Assembly (NCBI GenBank): GCA_002482765.1
Contig: DLGP01000105.1
Location: 1 to 18,831, forward strand
Source: Alphaproteobacteria bacterium UBA7691
GTDB lineage: Bacteria; Pseudomonadota; Alphaproteobacteria; Ferrovibrionales; Ferrovibrionaceae
Length of the DNA stretch: 18,831 nt
Direction: 5' to 3'
Position numbers and translations under genes: made by a program. Positions 1-6,766 of the stretch are shown here, in pieces. The notes beneath the pieces are model-generated. The model did no database searches. It had not been told where the DNA came from and saw only the letters and a list, made by a program, of their open reading frames with translations. Position 1 is the first letter of the stretch. Every line of letters starts with the position of its first letter.

Positions 1-1314
1 AAGACGCTGGAAGAGCCGCCGCCGCATGTGAAATTTGTCTTCGCCACCACGGAAATCCGCAAAGTGCCGGTCACTGTGCTGTCGCGCTGCCAGCGCTTTG
101 ATCTCAAGCGGGTGGAAATCGCCGTGCTGGCGGCGCATTTCAGGGCCATCACGCAGAAGGAAGCTGCCCGCATCACCGACGAGGCGCTGACGCTGATCGC
201 GCGCGCTGCCGAAGGCTCGGTGCGCGATGGTCTGTCGCTGCTCGATCAGGCGATTGCGCATGGCGCCGGCGAGGCCGATGCCGCCCTGGTGCGCGACATG
301 CTCGGCCTGGCCGATCGGGGCCAGGTATTCCAGCTGCTGGCGCATCTGCTGCATGGCCGGCTGCCCGAGGCGCTGGAGAATCTCGGCCAGCAATATGCCC
401 TCGGCGCCGATCCGGCGGTGGTGATCCAGGATATGCTGGAACTGAGCCACTGGCTCACCCGGCTCAAGGTGGTGGGCGACGCGGCGGATGATGTCACCCT
501 GCCGGAAGAACAGCGCCGCAGCGGCAAGGAACTGGCCGCCAAGCTGGGCATGCCGGTGCTGGCGCGCACCTGGCAGATGCTGCTCAAGGGCCTGCATGAA
601 GTGCGCGGCGCGCCAACCCCGCTGGCTGCCGCCGAAATGGTGCTGGTGCGGCTGGGTTATGCTGCCGACCTGCCCAGCCCGGGCGAATTGGTAAAGGAAT
701 GGCGCGACAAGGGCGGCGCCGGCATGGTGCCGGTGACGCGCGCGCCGGCAGGTGGCGGCGGTAATGCTGGCGGCGGCACCGCCCTGGCGGCGCAGATGCA
801 GCCGGCGCCGGCGCTGGAAGGCCCGGTGGCCCTTGCCAATCAGGGCGTGGCGCTGGTCGCGCCGCCGCAGAATTTCGCCGCATTGGCGGCTTTGTTCTCC
901 GAGATGCGTGAAGGCATCCTGGCCGGCGAATTGGAAAACTATGTGCATCCGGTGGCGTTTGAGCCGGGCCGCATCGAATGGCGCCAGCAGCCCGATGCGA
1001 TGCGCAATCTGGCCGCCCAGGTGGCGGAGAAATTACAGGAATGGACCGGCCAGCGCTGGATGATCGCGCTGTCGAACCAGCCGGGCGAGCCGACCTTGCA
1101 TGAAAAAACCCTGGCGGCCGCCTCGTCGCGCCATGCCCAGGCGGCGGCGCACCCGCTGGTGCAGGCGGTGCTGGCGGCGTTTCCGGGCGCGGAATTGAAG
1201 GTCAGCCGGGCGCAACTGGCGCCGGTAGAGGCCATTGCCGAAACCGCTGGTGATGCTGATGGCCCGGCCTATATGAGCGACGATGATATAGATCCGCTCA
1301 ACGAGCTTGATTGA
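1..1314 (+). CDS. dnaX: DNA polymerase III subunit gamma/tau, 3' part (5' end outside window)
   Basis: Clamp-loader ATPase subunit that loads the beta clamp and, through its tau C-terminus, organises the replicative polymerase. The reading frame is open from base 1, so 437 residues are visible and the start, Walker A and zinc-binding part lie upstream. What remains begins in the AAA+ core: the sensor 1 stretch FVFATTE (residues 12-18), the SRCQRF arginine-finger segment (28-33) and a sensor 2 type GSVRDGLSLLDQA near 71-83. A helical collar domain follows, then a Gly/Ala/Pro linker (about 240-265) and a conserved C-terminal tau-type domain (about 290-420, DUF3646-like in alphaproteobacteria). 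The stop is 9 nt before the ATG of ybaB, the usual dnaX-ybaB-recR operon. The protein looks intact to a normal acidic C-terminus. Confidence 0.95.
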   Translation, partial: KTLEEPPPHVKFVFATTEIRKVPVTVLSRCQRFDLKRVEIAVLAAHFRAITQKEAARITDEALTLIARAAEGSVRDGLSLLDQAIAHGAGEADAALVRDMLGLADRGQVFQLLAHLLHGRLPEALENLGQQYALGADPAVVIQDMLELSHWLTRLKVVGDAADDVTLPEEQRRSGKELAAKLGMPVLARTWQMLLKGLHEVRGAPTPLAAAEMVLVRLGYAADLPSPGELVKEWRDKGGAGMVPVTRAPAGGGGNAGGGTALAAQMQPAPALEGPVALANQGVALVAPPQNFAALAALFSEMREGILAGELENYVHPVAFEPGRIEWRQQPDAMRNLAAQVAEKLQEWTGQRWMIALSNQPGEPTLHEKTLAAASSRHAQAAAHPLVQAVLAAFPGAELKVSRAQLAPVEAIAETAGDADGPAYMSDDDIDPLNELD

Positions 1315-1323
1315 GGGAGTGTG

Positions 1324-1647
1324 ATGAAAAATCTTGGCCAGATGCTGAAGCAGGCGCAGGAGATGCAGGGCCGCATGGCCGAGATGCAGGCCGAACTGGA
1401 GCGCCGCGAGGTGCAGGGCAGCGCCGGTGGCGGCATGGTGTCGCTGACCTTGAACGGCAAGGGCGAATTGCGCGGCGTGAAGATTGATCCGTCGCTGCTG
1501 GTGCCGGATGAAGCCGAAGTGCTGGAAGATCTGCTCAAAGCCGCCCATGCCGATGCCAAGGCGCGGGTTGAGCGCGAGACCCAGGAGCAGATGCAGAAGC
1601 TGACCGCCGGCCTGCCGCTGCCGCCGGGCTTCAAGCTGCCCTTCTGA
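1324..1647 (+). CDS. ybaB: YbaB/EbfC family nucleoid-associated protein
   Basis: Small dimeric DNA-binding protein, 107 residues, the usual size for the family. It begins MKNLGQMLKQAQEMQ, the typical amphipathic N-terminal helix, and has the central beta stretch with GGGMVSLTLNGKG and a conserved acidic segment around DEAEVLEDL. The family coats DNA non-specifically and is almost always encoded between dnaX and recR, as here. A GTG directly upstream (1321) is in frame. The ATG at 1324 is preferred because the GGGAG ribosome-binding site (1315-1319) is too close to the GTG. It is co-transcribed with dnaX and recR by position, with a 13-nt gap to recR. Its exact role in repair or nucleoid organisation cannot be read from the sequence. 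Confidence 0.93.
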   Translation: MKNLGQMLKQAQEMQGRMAEMQAELERREVQGSAGGGMVSLTLNGKGELRGVKIDPSLLVPDEAEVLEDLLKAAHADAKARVERETQEQMQKLTAGLPLPPGFKLPF

Positions 1648-1660
1648 TCCAGATCAGTCG

Positions 1661-2257
1661 ATGGCCGGCGCCGAAATCGAGCGGTTGATCCAGCTATTGG
1701 CGCGGCTGCCGGGTCTTGGTCCGCGTTCGGCGCGCCGCGCCGCGCTGCATCTCTTGAACAAACGCGATGCCCTGTTGCAGCCGCTGGCGCTGGCTTTGCG
1801 TGACGTGGCCGACAAGGTGCAGACTTGCGCCCGTTGCGGCAATCTGGACAGCCATAACCCTTGCGCCATTTGCAGCGATACGCGGCGTGACGACGCGCTG
1901 CTCTGCGTGGTGGAAAGTGTTGCCGATCTATGGGCGCTGGAACGCTCCGGCGTGTTTCGCGGCCGTTATCATGTGCTGGGTGGCACACTCTCGGCTTTGG
2001 ATGGGCGCGGCCCGGCTGATCTGAATGTGGATGGCCTGCTGGCCCGGGTTGGTGATGGCAGCCGGGTGCGTGAAGTGATCATCGCCACCAATGCCACGGT
2101 GGAAGGTCAGACCACGGCGCATTACCTGACCGACCGGCTGCTGCCGGCCGGCGTATCTGTCACCCGGCTGGCGCATGGCGTGCCGGTGGGCGGTGAGCTG
2201 GATTACCTTGATGACGGCACCCTGGGCGCCGCGCTGAAGGCGCGCCGCCCATTTTGA
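1661..2257 (+). CDS. recR: Recombination mediator RecR
   Basis: RecR acts with RecF/RecO to load RecA on gapped DNA during recombinational repair. The protein is 198 residues, full length for the family. It shows the N-terminal helix-hairpin-helix LARLPGLGPRSARR (13-26), a four-cysteine zinc finger (C56, C59, C68, C71), and a Toprim domain beginning VVESVADLWALE (83-94) and containing the HVLGGTLSALDG strand-turn. A C-terminal segment with ATNATVEGQTTAHYL and HGVPVGGELDYLD matches the conserved Walker-B-like and tail motifs. No strong Shine-Dalgarno precedes the ATG, so translation is probably helped by the short distance from ybaB. It is the last gene of the operon. Palindromic repeats begin 13 nt after the stop. 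Confidence 0.96.
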   Translation: MAGAEIERLIQLLARLPGLGPRSARRAALHLLNKRDALLQPLALALRDVADKVQTCARCGNLDSHNPCAICSDTRRDDALLCVVESVADLWALERSGVFRGRYHVLGGTLSALDGRGPADLNVDGLLARVGDGSRVREVIIATNATVEGQTTAHYLTDRLLPAGVSVTRLAHGVPVGGELDYLDDGTLGAALKARRPF

Positions 2258-2270
2258 TCCCCCCTCCATA

Positions 2271-2372
2271 ATCGTCATCCCCGGGCTTGACCCGGGGATC
2301 TCATTTTTGACCGTTTTACAGCAATTTTCTCAATTGGATAGAGATCCCCGGGTCAAGCCCGGGGATGACGAT
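2271..2372. repeat. Two REP-like palindromes forming a perfect 32-bp inverted repeat
   Basis: Bases 2271-2302 and 2341-2372 are exact reverse complements over all 32 positions, separated by a 38-nt AT-rich loop. Each arm is itself a small hairpin: CCCCGGG (2279-2285), loop CTTGA, CCCGGGG (2291-2297), flanked on one side by ATCGTCAT. The arrangement therefore looks like two repeat units placed head to head. Such CGTCAT-flanked palindromes are common between genes in alphaproteobacteria. In RNA the whole unit could fold into one long hairpin just after recR and might end transcription or protect the mRNA 3' end. A run of five T follows the first hairpin (2304-2308) but six bases away, so a classical terminator is not claimed. 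Confidence 0.85.
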
Positions 2373-2411
2373 GACGGAGAGGCTCAAGCGGTCAGAAGTT
2401 AAACCAAGCAG

Positions 2412-2438
2412 CCGCGGATCAAGTCCGCGCATGACGAT
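2412..2438. repeat. Third, diverged copy of the CGTCAT palindrome
   Basis: The segment CCGCGGATCAAGTCCGCGC followed by ATGACGAT has the same layout as the arm at 2341-2372, in the same orientation. The stem sequence differs (CGCGGA/TCCGCG instead of CCCCGGG/CCCGGGG), and the changes on both sides keep the pairing. It sits 89 nt before the start of the solute-binding protein gene. Confidence 0.7.
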
Positions 2439-2527
2439 GGAGAGCGGGCGGGGAGGTGGGCCGGCAATTCCGTTTAAGGCGTGACCCGCAGCACTGCCCT
2501 CGGTAAGCTGGCGGCGGAGGAAACCCG

Positions 2528-3292
2528 ATGCGGCTGCACTTTACCCTGCTGCTGTTTTGTCTGCTGCTGTCCGGCCCGGCGGCGGCGCTGGATTTCCGCG
2601 TTACATATATCGACCGCGACGCCACACCCTATATCACCGGTGAAGGTGTCGAGGTGCCACCTCGCCCCGGCGCGGCGGTGGATTTGGTGCGCCGGGTGGC
2701 GACCGAGCTTGGCGCCAATGTGCGCTTCGAGCGGCGGCCAGCCAAGCGGGTGATGGCTGCCCTGCATGCTGGCGAAGCCGATGCCCTGCTGGGCCGTATC
2801 TACACGCCGGAAATGGGCCGCGAACTGGCTTTTCCGTTGCGCGCCGATGGCCAGCCTGATCCTGCCGGCGGGCTGGGTGTGCTCAGTTATCGTTTCTACC
2901 GCCTGCCCGGGGCCGAGATCACCTGGGATGGCCGCAGGCTCGGCTCGGCCATCCCGCGCCCGGTGATCGGGCTCAATGCCAGCGCCGCCATAGCGGCCTT
3001 GTTGCAGCGGCTCGGTGCCGAACCGGTGGAGGCGTATAGCAGCCCGCAGCTTTTCGGCATGCTGATGGCAAGGCGTTTCCAGGCCGTGGCGGTGCTGGAA
3101 GTGATTGGCGACCGCTATGCTGCGCTCAAGCTGGAGCGGCTTGATCCGCCTTTGGCCAGTTTCGATTTCTATCTGCCGGTGACCAAGGCTTTTCAGGCGG
3201 CGCAGCCGGATTTTGTCGCCCGGCTGTGGCGCCGGCTGGGTGAAAGCCGCGATGCGGTTTATGCCGAATTGCTGCCGCTTTATCTGAATTGA
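2528..3292 (+). CDS. Periplasmic solute-binding protein, SBP family 3-like
   Basis: A 254-residue exported protein. Residues 1-20 form a signal peptide: short basic start MRLH, a hydrophobic leucine core and a likely cut after PAAA before LDF. The mature part has the features of transporter substrate-binding (SBP_bac_3-like) proteins: DLVRRVATELGANVRFERRP (52-71), the small-lobe segment MAALHAGEADALLG, a hinge region, and a C-terminal DFVARLWRRLGESRD helix. A good GGAGG at 2516-2520, 7 nt before the ATG, fixes the start. No permease or ATPase gene adjoins it, so it may serve a distant transporter or a sensing role. The ligand is unknown. The stop lies inside a 20-bp tandem duplication and the gene converges on gloB 22 nt away. 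Confidence 0.75.
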   Translation: MRLHFTLLLFCLLLSGPAAALDFRVTYIDRDATPYITGEGVEVPPRPGAAVDLVRRVATELGANVRFERRPAKRVMAALHAGEADALLGRIYTPEMGRELAFPLRADGQPDPAGGLGVLSYRFYRLPGAEITWDGRRLGSAIPRPVIGLNASAAIAALLQRLGAEPVEAYSSPQLFGMLMARRFQAVAVLEVIGDRYAALKLERLDPPLASFDFYLPVTKAFQAAQPDFVARLWRRLGESRDAVYAELLPLYLN

Positions 3293-3312
3293 TGCCGCTT
3301 CATCTGAATGGA
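3273..3312. repeat. Imperfect 20-bp tandem duplication across a stop codon
   Basis: Bases 3273-3292 (ending with the TGA of the solute-binding protein) and 3293-3312 match at 18 of 20 positions, beginning TGCCGCTT and containing ATCTGAAT. The first copy is the coding end of the gene and the second lies wholly in the 22-nt gap to gloB. This looks like a local slippage duplication. Confidence 0.8.
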
Positions 3313-3314
3313 TA

Positions 3315-4088
3315 TCAGGCGCGAAAGCTGTCCTTGCGCTTGCGTGTTTCGGCAAACACCGCCACGTCGTCGGCGCCTTCCAGGCCCAATGTGGCACGCA
3401 GATTCGGGCTCATCGGGCGCAGAAACGGATTGGTGGCGCGCTCCTCGCCCAAAGTTGAGGGCACGGTCGGCTTGCCCTCGGCGCGCAAGGCCTTGATGGC
3501 GGCATGGCGCGCCAGCAGATCGGCATTGCCGGGTTCCACGGTAACGGCGAAGCGCGCATTGCTTTCAGTATATTCATGCGCGCAATACACCCGGGTGGCA
3601 TCGGGCAGGGTGGCCAGCTTGCTCAAACTGGCCCACATCTGCGCCGGGCTGCCTTCAAACAGCCGGCCGCAGCCGAGCGCAAACAGCGTGTCGCCGCAGA
3701 ACAAAGCCTCGGCCGTGCTGAACCAGTAGGCGATATGGCCGGCGGTGTGGCCCGGCACGTCAAAGACCAGCGCCTTGCTGTCGCCCAGGCTGAAACTGTC
3801 GCCATCGCCCAGTTGTGTGGCAATGCCGGGAATCCGCTGCGCCTCGGCGCGTGGCCCGATGATGGCGCAGCCGGTGGCTTCGCGCAGCACCAGGTTGCCG
3901 CCGACATGATCCGGGTGATGATGCGTGTTGAGGATGAAGTTCAGCCCCCAGCCACGGTGCTGCACTTCCGCCAGCACCGGCTCCGGCACGGCGGGATCAA
4001 CCACCGCCGTGGCGCCGCTGGCCGTATCATGCAGCAGATAGACGTAGTTGTCGTTGAGAACCGGGATTTGCACGATGTCGAGCGTCAT
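3315..4088 (-). CDS. gloB: Hydroxyacylglutathione hydrolase (glyoxalase II)
   Basis: Hydrolyses S-D-lactoylglutathione to D-lactate and glutathione, the second step of methylglyoxal detoxification in the cytoplasm. The protein is 257 residues, full length. The metallo-beta-lactamase fold is marked by THHHPDH (55-61; metal ligands H56, H58, D60, H61), VPGHTAGH (H114), CGDTLFALGCGRLFEG (bridging D133) and CAHEYT (H171). The C-terminal glyoxalase II domain carries NPFLRP, typical of substrate-binding GloB proteins and absent from short relatives. The start at 4088 gives the canonical beginning of the family (IPVLNDNYVYLL). It is divergent from the methyltransferase at 4134 with a 45-nt gap, so both promoters must lie within that gap or overlap the neighbouring gene. 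Confidence 0.96.
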   Translation of the reverse strand: MTLDIVQIPVLNDNYVYLLHDTASGATAVVDPAVPEPVLAEVQHRGWGLNFILNTHHHPDHVGGNLVLREATGCAIIGPRAEAQRIPGIATQLGDGDSFSLGDSKALVFDVPGHTAGHIAYWFSTAEALFCGDTLFALGCGRLFEGSPAQMWASLSKLATLPDATRVYCAHEYTESNARFAVTVEPGNADLLARHAAIKALRAEGKPTVPSTLGEERATNPFLRPMSPNLRATLGLEGADDVAVFAETRKRKDSFRA

Positions 4089-4117
4089 GCCGGCATTCTA
4101 GCGCGGAATGCCATTCA

Positions 4118-4134
4118 TGCTACAGTCCTTTGCA
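4118..4134 (+). promoter_or_regulatory. Possible extended -10 for a leaderless mRNA
   Basis: TGC followed by TACAGT (4121-4126) resembles an extended -10 element, four of six matches to TATAAT. Transcription would start about 7 nt downstream, at or next to the A of the ATG at 4134. No Shine-Dalgarno sequence is visible before that ATG, which fits a leaderless transcript. No clear -35 is present. Confidence 0.35.
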
Positions 4135-4898
4135 TGCTGCGACCCGATGTGATCGACCTGCGCGAATTTTATGCCAGCCGGCTGGGCCAGACCGTGCGCC
4201 GCCTGCTGCGCCAGCGCCTGCGCGCGATCTGGCCGGATTTGCAGGGTTTGCGCCTGCTGGGTCTGGGCTATGCCACGCCCTATCTGCGGCTGTTCGAGGC
4301 TGAAACCGAGCGTGTGCTGGCGGCGATGCCAGGACCACAAGGCGTAGTGCGCTGGCCGCGCGGCAAACCTGGCCGGGTGATGCTGGTGGATGAAGAGGAT
4401 TTGCCGCTGCCGGATGCCAGCATTGATCGTATCCTGCTGGTGCACGCGCTGGAGAATGCCGACAATGTGCGCGCCATGCTGCGCGAGGTGTGGCGTGTGC
4501 TGACGCCGCAGGGCCGCCTGCTGGCGGTGGTGCCGAACCGGCGCGGCCTGTGGGCGCATATCGATGCCACGCCGTTTGGCCATGGCCATCCCTACACGCC
4601 GCCGCAGCTCACCCGGCTGATGCGCGATGCGTTATTCTCGCCACTGCAAAGCCGCCAGGCCTTGTGGTATCCGCCCTCGGAACGCGCCTTCATGCTGCGG
4701 ATGGTGCCGGCCTGGGAAGCCACCGGCGAATGGCTCTGGTCGCGTTTTTCCGGCGTGCTGCTGCTGGAAGCCGAGAAGCAGGTCTTCATGCCGGCGCCGC
4801 TGAAACGGCAGAAAACCCGCACGCGGCATTTTGTGTTGCAGCCGCAGCCGGCCGCCAAGCTGGCCGACACGGTGCGGCGCGAGTCAGACCAAGCTTAA
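4134..4898 (+). CDS. Class I SAM-dependent methyltransferase (Methyltransf_11-like)
   Basis: A 254-residue putative methyltransferase of unknown substrate. Motif I is a degenerate glycine-rich loop, RLLGLGYATPYL (40-51). VMLVDEEDLPLPDASIDRILLVHALENAD (82-110) supplies the acidic strand and the post-motif segment in which target-class enzymes carry F-D-x-V. VWRVLTPQGRLLAVVPN (119-135) is the typical motif III region, followed by a lid containing FGHGHPYTPPQL. The C-terminus is unusual in being basic and extended (KRQKTRTRHF). The frame is open much further upstream, but the ATG at 4134 gives the conserved N-terminus and avoids overlap with gloB. Proteins of this type are frequently found divergent from gloB in alphaproteobacteria, from general knowledge of the neighbourhood. 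The last 15 nt overlap the convergent gene ending at 4884. Confidence 0.8.
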   Translation: MLRPDVIDLREFYASRLGQTVRRLLRQRLRAIWPDLQGLRLLGLGYATPYLRLFEAETERVLAAMPGPQGVVRWPRGKPGRVMLVDEEDLPLPDASIDRILLVHALENADNVRAMLREVWRVLTPQGRLLAVVPNRRGLWAHIDATPFGHGHPYTPPQLTRLMRDALFSPLQSRQALWYPPSERAFMLRMVPAWEATGEWLWSRFSGVLLLEAEKQVFMPAPLKRQKTRTRHFVLQPQPAAKLADTVRRESDQA

Positions 4899-6122
4899 AT
4901 CAAAAAACGTATCGGCGCAGGTCCAGTCGGCGGCAATGCTGTCGCCGGCCTGCACCGGCTGGTCGCGCTTTTGCCACAGGATGGCCTGGCCCCAATGATC
5001 CATATGCGGCAAGGCGGCGTCGATAAACGCCGGCGCGGTGGAGACGGCGATCTCGTCATCCAGCCATAGCGTGAACCACAGCGCAAAGGCATGCAGTTGG
5101 CCTGTCTGCCGGATCGGCAATACAACGCGGCGGCTTTGCGGCGTGGACCAATCCGGCGGCTGGCGGAAATCGATCCGCTCCAGCAGCACAGGTGCCGAGA
5201 GCGCCTGATGCGCCACATGCTCCAGCCGCAGGCTGCCATGGCCGGCGCGGTTGCGGAAACGGTCAAACGGCGCCAGGTCGAAGCCGGCAATGCCGCGCAG
5301 CGGATTGACCTGGCGTTGCTGCGGCAATTCCAGCGCCTGCACATAGATATCGGCAGCGGCCGGCAGCACGCGGGCGCCGGGCCGCGCCAGCCGCGCCAGC
5401 GCGTCGCGCAAGGTGGCCAGCACACCTTCGCCCAGCAGCCCGGCATCCAGCACTTCGGAAACCACCAGATCGGCCTGGCCGCCCATATCACGCGCCGCAT
5501 CCAGTTCGGTGGAGCGTTTGGCGATCACCTGGATGCGCCCGGCAAAGCCGTTCAGCGTCACAATCTCGGCGGCGGTTTCGGCGATCACCGGATGTGCCTC
5601 GCAGGCCACCACACGGCCGGCGCCGGCGCGGGCGGCAAACAGGCTGAGCAGGCCCGAGCCGGTGCCGATATCCAGCACCAGGCCGGCATTACGCGCCGCC
5701 GCCGTGATGGCGGCTTCATAAGCCTGATTGCGCGCCGTGTCGGCCAGCATCGGAAAATGCCAGGCCGGGATCAGCCGGCTCAGGTAGGCCGATAAGGCCT
5801 CGGCAATATCCTCGCGCCCCGGCGCCAGTCTGGCCGCTGCGCGCAGGGCGGTCATCGCCGTGCGGTGATCATTGGCCTCACGGGCGCAATGGCCCAAAGC
5901 CAGCAGGGCATCGGCATCCTGCGGCTTGAGCTGCACGGCTTCGGCCAAAGCGGCCACCGCCTCGCGGAAACGATGCTGGCGATGCAGCAGGAAACCATAA
6001 TTGCGCAGGATTTCAGCCCGCTCTGTCCCTGGTTGCGCCAGCGCCTGGCGATAGGCCGCCTCGGCTTCGGGCAGGCGCCCGGCCTGATGCAAGGCCAGGG
6101 CTTGCGTGTAAGCGCTGCTCAT
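4884..6122 (-). CDS. TPR-domain protein with PRMT-like methyltransferase domain
   Basis: A 412-residue two-part protein. Residues 1-105 are about three tetratricopeptide repeats (for example AYTQALALHQAGRLPEAEAA). Residues 118-412 resemble the protein arginine methyltransferase fold: a pre-motif HFPMLADTARNQAYEAAI (122-139), SAM loop VLDIGTGSGLLS (149-160), acidic ACEAHP (173-178), and SEVLDAGLLGEG (222-233) in the position of the PRMT double-E loop with E223 and E232. A beta-barrel-like C-terminal half follows. This matches PRMT7/PRMT9-type proteins, and PRMT9 also has N-terminal TPRs. The substrate is unknown, and arginine methylation is an inference. The ATG overlaps the metW stop in an ATGA, so it is translationally coupled to the methionine genes. 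Confidence 0.8.
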   Translation of the reverse strand: MSSAYTQALALHQAGRLPEAEAAYRQALAQPGTERAEILRNYGFLLHRQHRFREAVAALAEAVQLKPQDADALLALGHCAREANDHRTAMTALRAAARLAPGREDIAEALSAYLSRLIPAWHFPMLADTARNQAYEAAITAAARNAGLVLDIGTGSGLLSLFAARAGAGRVVACEAHPVIAETAAEIVTLNGFAGRIQVIAKRSTELDAARDMGGQADLVVSEVLDAGLLGEGVLATLRDALARLARPGARVLPAAADIYVQALELPQQRQVNPLRGIAGFDLAPFDRFRNRAGHGSLRLEHVAHQALSAPVLLERIDFRQPPDWSTPQSRRVVLPIRQTGQLHAFALWFTLWLDDEIAVSTAPAFIDAALPHMDHWGQAILWQKRDQPVQAGDSIAADWTCADTFFDLSLV

Positions 6123-6766
6123 TGGGCGCGGCGCCGCAGCAGATACACCGCCTGGGCGCCGAAAATATTGGCCGCCGGGCCGCTCAGGCGCCAGCCAGCG
6201 CGGTTGCCATGGCCATCCACGGCAATGCGCTGCTCCACCACAATGCCGTCGCGGGCGCAGAGTTCGTCAAAGTCGCGGATGGTGCAGAGATGGATATTCT
6301 GCGTCTCATACCACGGATCATCCAGCGCGGCGGTCATCGGCATGCGGCCATCCAGCAGCAATTGCAGCCGCACGCGCCAATAGGCGAAATTCGGAAACGA
6401 CACGATGGCGTGTTTGCCGATCCGCAGCAATTCGCGCAAAACCTGGCGCGGATTGCGCGTTGCCTGCAAGGTCAGGCTGAGAATGGCATAGTCAAAGGCG
6501 GCATCGGGATAATCTGCCAGATCGGTATCGGCATCGCCCTGGATCACCGACAGGCCGCGCGCCACGCAGGCATTAACGCCGGATTGCCGCACTTCGATGC
6601 CGCGCGCATCCACCTGTTTTTCGCGCCACAGATATTCCAGCAGCATGCCATCGCCACAGCCCACATCCAGCACGCGGCTTTGCGGCGCCACCATTTCGGC
6701 GATCAGCAGCAGGTCGCGGCGGATATCGCGGGTGCGCGCCTCGGGTATGGCAGGGCGGGTGGTCAT
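6119..6766 (-). CDS. metW: Methionine biosynthesis protein MetW
   Basis: A 215-residue SAM-methyltransferase-fold protein of the MetW family, which in proteobacteria accompanies MetX and is needed for efficient homoserine acylation. The SAM-type loop is VLDVGCGDGMLLEYL (32-46), and GIEVRQSGVNACVARGLSVIQGDADTDLADYP is the highly conserved MetW centre. SFPNFAYWRVRLQLLLDGRMP and PWYETQNIHLCTIRDF mark the C-terminal half. The start ATG overlaps the metX stop in an ATGA (6763-6766), and the stop overlaps the next gene the same way. The three genes are therefore read as one unit. No independent ribosome-binding site stands out. The assignment is firm, and whether it has any methyltransferase activity of its own is not established. 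Confidence 0.95.
   Translation of the reverse strand: MTTRPAIPEARTRDIRRDLLLIAEMVAPQSRVLDVGCGDGMLLEYLWREKQVDARGIEVRQSGVNACVARGLSVIQGDADTDLADYPDAAFDYAILSLTLQATRNPRQVLRELLRIGKHAIVSFPNFAYWRVRLQLLLDGRMPMTAALDDPWYETQNIHLCTIRDFDELCARDGIVVEQRIAVDGHGNRAGWRLSGPAANIFGAQAVYLLRRRAQ

Noticed and set aside
1102..1108. GAAAAAA in dnaX as a programmed frameshift site for gamma/tau
   Set aside because: The run of six A lies deep in the tau C-terminal domain, reads GAA AAA ACC rather than A AAA AAG, and no downstream hairpin or nearby -1 stop arrangement supports a gamma product there.
1321..1647. GTG at 1321 as the start of ybaB
   Set aside because: It is only one base after the GGGAG, too close for initiation. 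The ATG at 1324 fits the family start better.
2271..2372. Insertion sequence or MITE ends
   Set aside because: The 32-bp arms are perfect, but each arm is itself a REP-like palindrome present elsewhere in the window, no target-site duplication was seen, and no transposase lies inside. Two head-to-head REP units explain it better.
3504..4133. Long N-terminal extension of the methyltransferase across gloB
   Set aside because: This part is antisense to gloB, whose metal-binding motifs are intact. The methyltransferase fold is complete from 4134.
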